From: Nocardia transvalensis NBRC 15921
Lineage (GTDB): Bacteria > Actinomycetota > Actinomycetes > Mycobacteriales > Mycobacteriaceae
Length of the DNA stretch: 64,000 bases
Assembly (NCBI RefSeq): GCF_000308875.1
Contig: NZ_BAGL01000062.1
Coordinates: forward strand, 1 to 64,000
Reading direction: 5' to 3'
Shown: in pieces, positions 52,554 through 60,755 of the stretch
Position numbering within the stretch: position 1 is the stretch's first letter
Layout of the letters: every line of letters begins with the position of its first letter
Position numbers and translations under genes: made by a program
Notes under the pieces: model-generated
Databases searched by the model: none
What the model was told of the DNA's origin: nothing
The model's input: only the letters and a program-made list of their open reading frames with translations

Positions 52554-53351
52554 ATGCTGGTATGGACTCGGACGGGGCGGGCGCTCGTCCTCGCGGTATT
52601 CGCGCTCGTCGTGCTCGTGGTATTCGCGGCGCCGATCGCGACCGTGGCGGCGGCGGCGCTGGCCGGACGCTGGACCGGACCGCTGCCGTCGGATCTCGGC
52701 TTCGGGAACTTCCGGCAGGCGCTGTCGGGCGAGCAGGCGGCGAGCCTGTCGGTCAGCCTGCAGACGGCGTTGCTGGCCGGCGCGGTCGCGCTGGTACTCG
52801 GCGCCTGGGCGGCGCTGGCGGCGCGGGAGTCTCCGGCCTGGTGGCGGCGGACCACTGACGCGATCTTCCACCTGCCGGTGGCGGTGCCGTCGGTGGCGAT
52901 CGGCCTGGGCGTGCTGATCGCGTTCAATCAGCGCCCGCTGCTGCTGGGCGGCACGAAATGGATTGTCATCCTGGCGCATTCGGTGCTGGTATTGGCGTAC
53001 GCGTTCAGTGCGGTGTCCGCGGCGCTGGACCGCCTCGATCCGGGATATCGCCAGGCCGCCGAATCGCTCGGGGCGGGACCGGCCCGGGTGCTGACGCGGA
53101 TCACCCTGCCGCTGCTGCTGCCGGCGCTCGGCGCGGCCGCGGGCCTAGCGCTCGCGCTGTCGATGGGTGAGCTGGGCGCGACGATCATGGTGTACCCCGC
53201 GACCTGGAAGACCCTGCCGGTCACCATCTTCGCCGCGACCGACCGCGGGGACGTCTTCGGCGCGGCCGCCTGCACGACGCTGCTGGTCGCGGTCACGCTG
53301 GCGGCGCTGCTGATACTGGGACGGGTGCGGGGCCGAGCGGCCCTGCGCTGA
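52554..53351 (+). CDS. Aminophosphonate ABC transporter, permease 2
   Basis: A 265-residue permease with six TM segments and the EAA loop PGYRQAAESLGAGPARVLTR, followed by LPLLLPALGAAAGLALALS. ATG 52554 has GGGAGG eight bases upstream and lies two bases after permease 1. The two permeases form the membrane channel. It is the last gene of the operon; a strong hairpin follows at 53361. Confidence 0.92.
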   Translation: MLVWTRTGRALVLAVFALVVLVVFAAPIATVAAAALAGRWTGPLPSDLGFGNFRQALSGEQAASLSVSLQTALLAGAVALVLGAWAALAARESPAWWRRTTDAIFHLPVAVPSVAIGLGVLIAFNQRPLLLGGTKWIVILAHSVLVLAYAFSAVSAALDRLDPGYRQAAESLGAGPARVLTRITLPLLLPALGAAAGLALALSMGELGATIMVYPATWKTLPVTIFAATDRGDVFGAAACTTLLVAVTLAALLILGRVRGRAALR

Positions 53352-53360
53352 GAATGGGTG

Positions 53361-53391
53361 GCGTGCCGCGCCAGTCGACCGCGCGGCACGC
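53361..53391. terminator. Terminator of the aminophosphonate operon
   Basis: GCGTGCCGCGC (53361-53371) and GCGCGGCACGC (53381-53391) form a perfect 11-bp stem with a 9-base loop, ten bases after the permease 2 stop. No U-tract. Confidence 0.8.
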
Positions 53392-53528
53392 CGGGCGAGG
53401 CGCCCCGTTGCGCCCGCCGATCAGGGCGGACAACGTCTCGGCCCGAGCACCGCTACCGGTCGTACAGCGCCTGCTCGGGCGACGTCACCGGTCGGGCAGC
53501 AACCACGATCTATCGGTATCCGGGGAAG

Positions 53529-53972
53529 TCACTGCTCGGGTAAACGGCGACGGCCACCGGCCACGTCGATTACGAGATCAGTGTAACCGTCAACCAGTTC
53601 CGCCAGGTGATACCAGTGTTTATGGGTATTGTCACTGCGCGGTCCCTCGCGGTCGATGACCCGATTGGCATCGACCCAACTGCGGGCCATCCGGTCGACC
53701 ACGGCGCCCAGGCTCTCGGTGTGCAGGGAGGCGCCGTTGCGATGCTGCGGCAGCTCCTGCTCCACCCAGTCGTTGATGTCGTCGACGAGTTCGCCGCGAC
53801 GGCAGTCTATTTCCGCGACCATGATCGGGTCGCGCACCTGTGTCCGGCGAGCATGCAGCTCCGCCAGGGCGCGTGCCGTGCGCAACAGCACTCGATCCTG
53901 GAATCGGCGGCCCTGGAACGCGCACAACAGTTGCGGCGCCGTCGGCAGCACCCCAGCTATCGACATGGTCAT
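53529..53972 (-). CDS. DUF4254 protein
   Basis: A 147-residue helical protein. The segment LAELHARRTQVRDPIMVAEI, then DCRRGELVDDINDWVEQELP and LHTESLGAVVDRMA, fits the DUF4254 family as I remember it. The C-terminus contains HWYHLAELVDGYTDLVIDV. No function is known. No signal peptide or membrane segment. ATG 53972 or 53966. Its base composition is slightly less GC-rich than its neighbours. It stands alone between the phosphonate operon and a TetR gene. Confidence 0.7.
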   Translation of the reverse strand: MTMSIAGVLPTAPQLLCAFQGRRFQDRVLLRTARALAELHARRTQVRDPIMVAEIDCRRGELVDDINDWVEQELPQHRNGASLHTESLGAVVDRMARSWVDANRVIDREGPRSDNTHKHWYHLAELVDGYTDLVIDVAGGRRRLPEQ

Positions 53973-54263
53973 CGCAGCACCCCGAACACGCCCGCAAGCA
54001 CTACTAATCGCACCAACATGATTGATCTCCGGGTTCAGCTGTACCGGTCTCGGATCGGTGGGTCACAACTAGGCTAGCTGGGATCATGCTCTTACAAATG
54101 CAAGAACGCAAGATTGCGTCCTACCGGCCTCAGAAACGGTGCTCTTACTCGGAGGGGCCTGCCTGACCGGCGTGTCTTCCGGTTCCGGCGGCCGTCTACA
54201 CAGGACCGACGGCGGTGACCGACGACGTTTCCCGGGCTGATTGCGGTCACCGGCGTGCCGGTT
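53973..54263. other. Intergenic region upstream of the DUF4254 gene
   Basis: A 291-base gap. The part next to the DUF4254 gene is AT-richer (around 54090-54115, CTTACAAATGCAAGAACGC) and probably holds its promoter. No gene or clear palindrome is seen. Confidence 0.4.
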
Positions 54264-54932
54264 CTAGTCGGTGTCGCTCGCCTGGGACGACCTCGCGCGG
54301 GCGAGTTCGGTGATCGCGCTGGCGGCGTGGCGGTCGAAGCGGGTGCGGGAGATGTCGAGGGCGCCGTCGAGCCAGGGGCGGTACAGGAAGGCCAGGGTGC
54401 CGAAGATGGCGTGGGCGTTGAGCCGGATATCCGTGTCGTCGGCGGGGTTTCGGTTCTCCTCGGCCTGCGCGAGGACCATCGCGATGGGCGCGGTGAATTC
54501 GACGACGAGTTCGTTGCCCCGCTCGCCGAGCACCGTGGTCGCCTGCGATTCCACGAACATGATGCGGCCGCGCCGGGGATCCTCGTCCATATAGTCGGTG
54601 AAGCGGGCGACCATGTAGGCGAAGACCCGATCCGGTTCGGTGGGGGCGGTGGACAGCGATTCCAGCAGGCGGTCACGCGCGCCGAGCACCACGTCGTCGA
54701 GGACCGCGAGTTGCAGCGCGTCCAGATTCGCGAAGCTCTCGTAGAAGTACCGCTCGGTCAGACCCGCGGTCCGGCACACCGCGCGCATCGACATTCCGGC
54801 CACCCCGACGGTGCCCATCAGCTCGAATCCCGCGTCGAGCAGTTGTCTGCGCCGGGTCGCCGTGCGGTCGGCGGGTTCGCGACCGCGCCAGCGCCGGGAC
54901 TCGCCTCGGGGCTCCTCGGTGGCGGTCGGCAT
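54264..54932 (-). CDS. TetR family transcriptional regulator
   Basis: A 222-residue regulator. The helix-turn-helix is GTVGVAGMSMRAVCRTAGLT followed by ERYFYESFANLDALQLAV; the C-terminal ligand-binding domain is unassigned. It is divergent from the small winged-helix gene at 55094. The 161-base intergenic region has a clear palindrome (54987-55002) that is its likely operator. ATG 54932. Confidence 0.9.
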   Translation of the reverse strand: MPTATEEPRGESRRWRGREPADRTATRRRQLLDAGFELMGTVGVAGMSMRAVCRTAGLTERYFYESFANLDALQLAVLDDVVLGARDRLLESLSTAPTEPDRVFAYMVARFTDYMDEDPRRGRIMFVESQATTVLGERGNELVVEFTAPIAMVLAQAEENRNPADDTDIRLNAHAIFGTLAFLYRPWLDGALDISRTRFDRHAASAITELARARSSQASDTD

Positions 54933-54967
54933 GGCCGAATCCTCTCACAGACCCGGACACCGCGGAT

Positions 54968-55002
54968 GTTGACATCATGTGCTGTTGACATCAACTGATG
55001 TC
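54968..55002. promoter_or_regulatory. Probable TetR operator and promoter
   Basis: GTTGACATCA occurs twice (from 54968 and 54985). The second copy is part of the palindrome GACATCA-AC-TGATGTC (54987-55002). TTGACA at 54985 could be a -35 box for the rightward genes, with TATTAA (55006) downstream, so a bound repressor would cover the promoter. Confidence 0.65.
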
Positions 55003-55093
55003 GATTATTAACCTTGATGAAATCCCGCGTATGCGCACGTGACGGCGGTTCCGCGTACCCCCGCCCGCGTGCCTGGCGTCACGAGGAGAAGGC

Positions 55094-55321
55094 ATGAAGT
55101 TCGGGCAGGCAGCGCAATCGGTCGTACTGAACATTCTTCGTCCCGGCGGGTTGTTGTCGGCGGTTCAGATCCAGCGCCAAGCGCAACTGCCGGGGTGGAC
55201 GACCCGCAGCGCCCTGGCGCGGTTGCAGTCGCGCGGTCTGGTCGTCGCGATCGCGCACAAGGGCTGCTGGCAGATCAGCGAACGCGGGCGCGCGGCGCTC
55301 ACGGCCGACGGCCCGAGGTGA
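55094..55321 (+). CDS. Small winged-helix DNA-binding protein
   Basis: A 75-residue protein that is nearly all winged helix: SVVLNILRPGGLLSAVQIQR, TRSALARLQSRGLVVAIAHK, and GCWQISERGRAAL. It resembles the DNA-binding part of MarR/PadR-type proteins without an effector domain. ATG 55094 has GAGGAGAAG upstream. The next gene starts three bases after its stop, so the two form a unit. Role unknown. Confidence 0.75.
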   Translation: MKFGQAAQSVVLNILRPGGLLSAVQIQRQAQLPGWTTRSALARLQSRGLVVAIAHKGCWQISERGRAALTADGPR

Positions 55322-55324
55322 GTC

Positions 55325-55684
55325 GTGGCTGCCCTCCGGCCGCTGATGCTCGGCTATCTGCGTGACGACCTGGTCGATGATCCCGCCGGGTGGGTCACCG
55401 TCCTGACGGACGCGGCCGCCGCCGCGGGATTCGATCTGGGCGAGGTCTTCCACGAGCGGGCCACGGATTCGGGGCCGATCCCACCGCAGTTCCTCGCGCT
55501 GCTCGACGCCTTGCGGCGCACCGACGCGCACGTCGTCGCGATCCCGGAAGGCCATCTGGCCGGCCACGCCGTCCCGGAGGGGTGTCTCGTCAATCGCCTG
55601 CGGGACGGCGCGGACACGCGGATACACGAGGTGCGTGTCGGCGCGCCGTCCGGGAAATCGCTCAGCGAGCCAGTTCGCGGCTGA
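55325..55684 (+). CDS. Resolvase-fold protein lacking the catalytic serine
   Basis: A 119-residue protein whose pattern follows the N-terminal domain of serine recombinases: LMLGYLRDDLVDDP, an AAAAAGFDLGEVFHERATDS loop, then FLALLDALRRTDAHVVAIPE. In active enzymes the first strand reads YxRVS; here it is YLRDD, so the nucleophilic Ser is absent. There is no DNA-binding domain, but the gene just upstream encodes one. GTG 55325 has GAGGTGA upstream. The end overlaps the opposing acyl-CoA dehydrogenase gene by 23 bases. Confidence 0.65.
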   Translation: MAALRPLMLGYLRDDLVDDPAGWVTVLTDAAAAAGFDLGEVFHERATDSGPIPPQFLALLDALRRTDAHVVAIPEGHLAGHAVPEGCLVNRLRDGADTRIHEVRVGAPSGKSLSEPVRG

Positions 55685-56801
55685 TGACGAGACGCTGAAT
55701 CTGGTTGGTGCCCTCGAAGATCTGGGTGATCTTGGCTTCGCGCATATAGCGCTCGACGCGGAAGTCGCGGGTGTAGCCGTAGCCGCCGAAGACCTGGACG
55801 GCGTCGGTGGTGACCTTCATGGCCGCGTCGGTGGCGACGAGTTTGGCGACCGCGGCATTGCGCGAATAGGGCAGCCCCGCGTCCCGCCGGCGCGCGGCGT
55901 CGAGGTAGGTGGCCCGCGCGGAGTCCACGGCCGCGGCCATATCGGCGAGCAGGAATCCCAGCCCCTGATGGTCGATGATCTTGCGGCCGAACGCCGCTCG
56001 CTCCTTGGCGTAGGCGACGGCCTCGTCGAGGGCCGCCTGCGCGAGCCCGACCGCGACGGCGGCGATGCCGAGCCGGCCGGAGTCCAGCGCGCTGAAGGCG
56101 ATGCGCAGACCCTGCCCCTCGGCCCCGATCCGGCGCTCGGCCGGGACGAACGCGTCGTCGTAGTGGGCGGAGGTGGTCGGCACCGCGTGCAGGCCCATCT
56201 TCTCCTCCGGCTTGCCGAAGCTCAGCCCGCCCGTGTCCTTGGGCACCAGGAAGCACGAGATGCCCCCGGAGCCTTCGCCGGTGCGGGCGAAGAGGTTGTA
56301 GAAGTCGGCGATGCCGCCGTGGGTGATCCACGCCTTGGCGCCGGTGATCCGGTATCCGCCCGCGGCGGCGGTGGCCCGGCACTCGAGTGCGGCGGCGTCG
56401 GATCCGGCCTGCGGCTCCGACAGGCTGTAGGCGCCGATCGTGGCGCCGCCCAGCATCTCCGGCAGCCAGCGCTGCTTCTGCTCGTCGGTTCCGAAGGTCA
56501 TGAGCGGATGGCAGGCCAGGCTGTGCACGCTCACCGCGACCGCCACCGCGGCCCAGCGGGCGGCGATCTCCTCGAGGACCTGCAGATACACCTCGTACGG
56601 CTGTCCACCGCCGCCCCACTCCTCCGGATACGGCAGGCTCAGCAGCCCCGCCGCGCCGAGCGTGGCGAAGACGCCCTCGGGATAGGTCTCCGATTTCTCG
56701 TGCTCGTCCACGATCGGGGTGAGCACCTTGTCGGCGACCTCGCGGGTGAGCTGGATGAGATCCCGCGCCTCGTCGGTGGGCAGGAGTCGATCGACGGCCA
56801 C
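55662..56801 (-). CDS. Acyl-CoA dehydrogenase
   Basis: A 379-residue flavoenzyme that introduces the alpha-beta double bond in acyl-CoA. Typical motifs are GAYSLSEPQAGSDAAAL, ITGAKAWITHGG, the FGGYGYTRDFRVERYMREAK loop and QIFEGTNQIQRLVISREL, with the catalytic Glu in IFEGT. GTG 56801 has AAGGGAG upstream. It is divergent from a TetR gene, which probably represses it. Chain-length preference cannot be told. Confidence 0.93.
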   Translation of the reverse strand: MAVDRLLPTDEARDLIQLTREVADKVLTPIVDEHEKSETYPEGVFATLGAAGLLSLPYPEEWGGGGQPYEVYLQVLEEIAARWAAVAVAVSVHSLACHPLMTFGTDEQKQRWLPEMLGGATIGAYSLSEPQAGSDAAALECRATAAAGGYRITGAKAWITHGGIADFYNLFARTGEGSGGISCFLVPKDTGGLSFGKPEEKMGLHAVPTTSAHYDDAFVPAERRIGAEGQGLRIAFSALDSGRLGIAAVAVGLAQAALDEAVAYAKERAAFGRKIIDHQGLGFLLADMAAAVDSARATYLDAARRRDAGLPYSRNAAVAKLVATDAAMKVTTDAVQVFGGYGYTRDFRVERYMREAKITQIFEGTNQIQRLVISRELAR

Positions 56802-56825
56802 AGGGCTCCCTTCACGGCGATACTC

Positions 56826-56858
56826 GATACAGTACTCAGTATCCACTAACAGTACTGT
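56826..56858. promoter_or_regulatory. Probable TetR operators between acyl-CoA dehydrogenase and TetR genes
   Basis: Two overlapping-type sites: GATACAGTACTCAGTATC (56826-56843, imperfect palindrome) and the perfect ACAGTACTGT (56849-56858). Both contain AGTACT. They lie in the 75-base divergent gap and would control both genes. Confidence 0.7.
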
Positions 56859-56876
56859 CGAGCGACAGGGGATCAG

Positions 56877-57452
56877 ATGACGCGTGGGGGCTTCGCGACC
56901 CGCCGACGGACCGAGCTGTTCGACGCCATGGTCGGCCTGTTCCTGGCCGAGGGGTTCGCGCATCTGACCCTCGACGACATCGCCTCCCGGCTGCGGTGCT
57001 CGAAGTCCACGCTCTACACCCTCGCCGGCAGTAAGGAGCAGTTGGTCCGTGCCGCCACCGTGCATTTCTTCCGGCGGGCCACCGACGATGTCGAGCGGCG
57101 GGTCACCGATACCCCGGGATCGCGCGAACGGATCATCGCCTATCTGTCCGCCGTCGGAACCGCCCTGGGCGCCGCCTCCGACCGGTTCATGACCGATCTC
57201 GACGCGTTCCCACCGGCACGAGAGGTCTACGAGCAGAACACCCGCATCGCCGCGGGGAGGGTGCGCGACCTCATCGATGCCGGGGTGGCCACGGGCGAAT
57301 TCCGTAAGGTGCACGCGGCTTTCGCGGCCGACCTCGCCGCCACGATGATGGTGCGGATCCAGCAGGGCGGCGTACGCGCCGAGACGGGCCTCGACGACGC
57401 GGACGCCTACCGCGAACTCGCGGCGATCCTCACGACCGGACTGTGTGCGTGA
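56877..57452 (+). CDS. TetR family transcriptional regulator
   Basis: A 191-residue regulator with the helix-turn-helix HLTLDDIASRLRCSKSTLYT and GSKEQLVRAATVHFF. Many TetR proteins divergent from acyl-CoA dehydrogenase genes respond to acyl-CoA; that is the likely effector here. ATG 56877 follows AGGGGATC. The palindromes upstream are its probable binding sites. Confidence 0.92.
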   Translation: MTRGGFATRRRTELFDAMVGLFLAEGFAHLTLDDIASRLRCSKSTLYTLAGSKEQLVRAATVHFFRRATDDVERRVTDTPGSRERIIAYLSAVGTALGAASDRFMTDLDAFPPAREVYEQNTRIAAGRVRDLIDAGVATGEFRKVHAAFAADLAATMMVRIQQGGVRAETGLDDADAYRELAAILTTGLCA

Positions 57453-57477
57453 CAGCCGGAGAGAGATCGCGAACGAG

Positions 57478-57651
57478 CTACGCGGCGCGGTGCCGGCCCG
57501 AGTAGCTGGGCATCAGCACCACCGGGAGCGCGACGGTGGTGGCGCCGGGATCCGCGCGTAGCCGGTCGAGGGCGACGAATACCGCGTCCACCGACCCGTA
57601 TCGGGTGGTGAGCTCATGCAGCAACCGCTCGATCGATCTCGGTGGAGTCAT
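57478..57651 (-). CDS. Small hypothetical protein
   Basis: A 57-residue protein starting at ATG 57651 (MTPPRSIERLLHELTTRYGS), with GGGGG just upstream; the frame is open to 57684. It has one predicted amphipathic helix and a C-terminus rich in Val and Leu. I recognise no family. Weak support: length, codon use typical of the neighbours and a tight position 25 bases from the TetR stop. Confidence 0.5.
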   Translation of the reverse strand: MTPPRSIERLLHELTTRYGSVDAVFVALDRLRADPGATTVALPVVLMPSYSGRHRAA

Positions 57652-57804
57652 GCCCCCGCTATACCCCAGCACACGCCCAGCCAACCACCTATTTTTCGCC
57701 GATTTCGCGGCGTTATCGATCCATCACCACTCGAATCGCCTCAACCAGCAATGATGTAGGCAAGACGGCGCAAACACGATCGCCACGATCGCGCTTCGAC
57801 GGAG

Positions 57805-59151
57805 CTACGGGCCGGCGACCGGGTTGAAGCAGCTGTTCGGTGGGTCGACGAAGACGCAGAGTGACGGGGCTCGGGTGGGGCGGTAGTCGGCCGGGACGCC
57901 GCCGGTGGCGACGATCTGCGAGTACGTGCCGACGGCGTCGGTAGGGCGGCGGGTGAGGCTGGGGTCGGTGCGCACGTCGACGGTGTAGAGGCCGAAACGC
58001 GGCGTGTAGCTGCCCCATTCGTAGTTGTCGGTGAGGCTCCAGTAGTTGTAGCCCATGACGTTCATACCGTCGGCCTTGGCGCGTTGCAGCCAGTAGACGG
58101 TGTCGCGCAGGTGATCGCTGCGGCTGTAGCCGTCGCCGCGGGGCAGGCCGTTCTCGGTGGGCAGGCCGTTCTCCACGATGTAGAGCGGCTTACCCGGGAA
58201 GCGCCGCGAATAGTGTTGCAGCGCATAGTAGATGCCCTCGGTGCGGACCGGCAGCTCCCAGATGCGCTGGCCGGGCAGGCTCGGCATGGCCGACCCGATG
58301 CTCCGCCCGATCGCCCCGAGCAGCGACTGCGCCGGGTCGAAGCCGAAGTAGTAGTCCACGCCCACGTAGTCGAGCCGGTCGGCGACGCGGTTGACGAACT
58401 CGCCGTTGACCTGGTCCTCCGAACCGGCGACATAGCCGACATTGGCCGTCACCTGGGCGCCGGGCTGTTCCTGGTGGATGTAGTCGTAGATGGCGTTGTG
58501 GGCGTCGACCACCCCGGTCAGCATCCCGGCCGCGTCGGCGGCGCCGCCGCGGATCTCGTGCTGAATGTAGGCAGCCGGCTCGTTCACGGTGACCCACAGC
58601 GGATTTCGCGAGGCGTAGTGGTCGACCACCGCGCGCATGTTGGCCAGCCAGTCGCCGACCATCCCCGGGTTGCGCCAGCCGCCGCGGTCGGCCTCCCAGC
58701 CGGGATACACCCAGTGGTCCAAGGTGATCATGGGCCGCATCCCGGCCCGCACGATGGCGTCGACGACCGAATCGTAGAAACGGAACGTGTTCTCGTCGAA
58801 TTCGCCGGGGGTGGGCTGCAGCCGCGCCCATTCGACCCCGACCCGGAATACCCGGACACCCATATCGGCGGCCAGGCGGATGTCGGATTCGTAGCGATCG
58901 CTGAAGTCGACCGAATCCTGGAGCGGCTCGTAGCCCGGATTCCCGGCGATGTAGCGCGTCCAATTGCTGTCGGGCGCATGGCCTTCGGACTGGAACCCGG
59001 AACTCGCCACGCCCCAGAGGAACCCGGAGTCCAGCGGGGTGAGGGCGGCCGGCCGCATCGGCGGGACCGCGAGGGCCGGTGTACCGACCAGCAACACCGA
59101 CGCAACAGCGACGAACACGGCCAGGACATTCCGAAGACACCGAGATCGCAT
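57805..59151 (-). CDS. Secreted glycoside hydrolase family 1 enzyme
   Basis: A 448-residue secreted beta-glycosidase. A signal peptide (LRNVLAVFVAVASVLLVGTP, cleavage after ALA) precedes the GH1 barrel. The acid/base Glu191 is in WVTVNEPAAYI and the nucleophile Glu327 in YIVENGLPT; GYNYWSLTDNYEW and FLWGVASSGFQSEG are typical GH1 segments. Extracellular GH1 enzymes are uncommon, since most members are cytosolic. The C-terminal Cys pair (SLCVFVDPPNSCFN) may form a disulfide. ATG 59151. Confidence 0.9.
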   Translation of the reverse strand: MRSRCLRNVLAVFVAVASVLLVGTPALAVPPMRPAALTPLDSGFLWGVASSGFQSEGHAPDSNWTRYIAGNPGYEPLQDSVDFSDRYESDIRLAADMGVRVFRVGVEWARLQPTPGEFDENTFRFYDSVVDAIVRAGMRPMITLDHWVYPGWEADRGGWRNPGMVGDWLANMRAVVDHYASRNPLWVTVNEPAAYIQHEIRGGAADAAGMLTGVVDAHNAIYDYIHQEQPGAQVTANVGYVAGSEDQVNGEFVNRVADRLDYVGVDYYFGFDPAQSLLGAIGRSIGSAMPSLPGQRIWELPVRTEGIYYALQHYSRRFPGKPLYIVENGLPTENGLPRGDGYSRSDHLRDTVYWLQRAKADGMNVMGYNYWSLTDNYEWGSYTPRFGLYTVDVRTDPSLTRRPTDAVGTYSQIVATGGVPADYRPTRAPSLCVFVDPPNSCFNPVAGP

Positions 59152-59396
59152 CAATTCAGGGTAACGGGAGCCCTCGGGCCGACGCTGGCGTTCGGCGACC
59201 ACTATCGTGCGGCCACAACGACTTCCATATCGCCCGGCCCAGCGATCCGCGAGCATCATTGCTGCTGAGAGGGTTTCCGCGCGGACCACCGAGCGACCCG
59301 CAGCGGCCCGCGCCCCTAGCCCCGAACCGGCGTGTCCCGGTATCGGGCGCGTCCGCCCGGCGCTGCCGTCGCCGGGCGGGCGGTCTCGTCTCGCGA
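59152..59396. other. Intergenic region upstream of the GH1 gene
   Basis: A 245-base gap between genes on the same strand. It should hold the GH1 promoter. I see no clear boxes, hairpin or gene. Confidence 0.35.
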
Positions 59397-60008
59397 TCAG
59401 GACCGGGCCTCGGCCGCGGCCTTCAGATCGGCCAGCCACGCCTCCAGGCCCGCGCCGAGGAGGCCGGTGGACAGGGCCGGATCGGCTTCGGCCTGCGCGC
59501 CGGTCCAGGTCTCCTCGGTGCGGACCCGGACCTTGCCGTCGACCTCGTCGAAGTTCCAGACGTGGATGCCGTTGTCGATCCGCACCCCTTCGCCGAGAGC
59601 CGGCCCGCTCCAGCGGATGCACGACCGGTCCAGCACCTGGTGAACGGTCGAGGTGATGACCATGGTCGAGGCGGGCGTGGTGGGGGTCGCGGGCGCCGGG
59701 GTGGTCCACCGGAACCGCGAACCGTCCCGCAGCGGGCCCTCGTCCAGCAGTTCCATGCTGGTGACGGGCTGCTGCCAGGACGGCCAGCCCTGGACGTCGG
59801 TCTGCACCTGCCAGACGGTGCTCAGCGGCGCGTCGATCACGGTCTCCGTCCGGTACCGGACCGCGGCGTCGGGGGCGGTGCCGTCCCCCAGGCAGGTCAG
59901 CGGCGCGGGGTCGGTGACGGGATCGGCGAGCGCCGGGGTGACGGTGCCGCCGAGGATTCCGGCGGTCAGGGCGATCGCGAGCAGGGCGGCGCGGCGGGTG
60001 ACGTTCAC
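59397..60008 (-). CDS. Secreted SRPBCC/START-like protein
   Basis: A 203-residue exported protein. A signal peptide (NVTRRAALLAIALTAGILGG) ends near ALA, followed by a polyketide cyclase/SRPBCC fold: TETVIDAPLSTVWQVQTDVQ, GSRFRWTTPA and a C-terminal helix LGAGLEAWLADLKAAA. SRPBCC proteins bind hydrophobic ligands; export is less common. GTG 60008 has CAGGAGAG upstream. It is divergent from a TetR gene. Confidence 0.85.
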   Translation of the reverse strand: MNVTRRAALLAIALTAGILGGTVTPALADPVTDPAPLTCLGDGTAPDAAVRYRTETVIDAPLSTVWQVQTDVQGWPSWQQPVTSMELLDEGPLRDGSRFRWTTPAPATPTTPASTMVITSTVHQVLDRSCIRWSGPALGEGVRIDNGIHVWNFDEVDGKVRVRTEETWTGAQAEADPALSTGLLGAGLEAWLADLKAAAEARS

Positions 60009-60064
60009 GGTTCTCTCCTGAGTTCGGGGCCGCTCCGGGGAGCGATCTGTTAGCGCTTGTTTCG

Positions 60065-60130
60065 TTCGTTACAAGTTATAATCACTCCTCACAGTGATAG
60101 TCAATAGCAAGAGTGATACCTTGTAACGAA
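60065..60130. promoter_or_regulatory. Nested inverted repeats and promoter between SRPBCC and TetR genes
   Basis: TTCGTTACAAG (60065-60075) and CTTGTAACGAA (60120-60130) are perfect 11-bp inverted copies. Inside them ATCACTC (60081-60087) pairs with GAGTGAT (60111-60117). A leftward promoter fits well: -35 TTGACT (60104-60099), 17 bases, -10 TTATAA (60081-60076). A TetR dimer on these sites would block it. Confidence 0.75.
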
Positions 60131-60155
60131 GGCCGAACGGCGAGAGGAGCAGCCG

Positions 60156-60755
60156 ATGACCGGTGCGGAGGCGACGAGTCCGCGGGAGCGCTACCGCATC
60201 CAGATGCGCGCGGCGATCAAGGAGCAGGCGTGGGAGCAGATCGCCGCCGCGGGCGCCTCCGCGCTGTCGCTCAACGCGATCGCGAAGAGTCTGGGCATGA
60301 CGGGCCCGGCCCTGTTCCGGTACTTCGCCAATCGCGACGAGTTGATCACCGAGCTGATCCGGGACGCCTACCGCAGCCTCGCCGACACCGTCCGCGCCGC
60401 CGCCGACTCCGGCGCCGGCATCTCCGGCCTGGCCCACACCGTGCGCGACTGGGCGCTGAGCGACCCGCAGCGGTATTTCCTCATCTACGGCACCCCCGTC
60501 CCCGGCTACCGGGCCCCCGCCGAGACGACCGTCCTCTCGGACGAGATCCTGACCGTGCTGCTGGAGGCCCACAGCGACCTTCCCCCGAGCCCCACCGGAC
60601 ACCCGGCCACGACCCTGGACCGCGCCCTGATCTTCTGGACCCGCGTGCACGGCGTGCTGTCCCTGGAACTGGCCGGCCACTTCGACGGCATGGGCTTCGA
60701 CCCCGCCCAGCTGTTCACCGCCGAAGTGGACCGGCTGACGTCCCCTACCGGGTGA
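60156..60755 (+). CDS. TetR family transcriptional regulator
   Basis: A 199-residue regulator with the helix-turn-helix ALSLNAIAKSLGMTGPALFR and FANRDELITELIRDAY. The C-terminal domain resembles the WHG/TetR_C_33 type (FLIYGTPVPGY, HGVLSLELAGHF). It probably represses itself and the divergent SRPBCC gene. ATG 60156. The 3' end overlaps the opposing FAD oxidoreductase gene by 11 bases. Confidence 0.92.
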   Translation: MTGAEATSPRERYRIQMRAAIKEQAWEQIAAAGASALSLNAIAKSLGMTGPALFRYFANRDELITELIRDAYRSLADTVRAAADSGAGISGLAHTVRDWALSDPQRYFLIYGTPVPGYRAPAETTVLSDEILTVLLEAHSDLPPSPTGHPATTLDRALIFWTRVHGVLSLELAGHFDGMGFDPAQLFTAEVDRLTSPTG

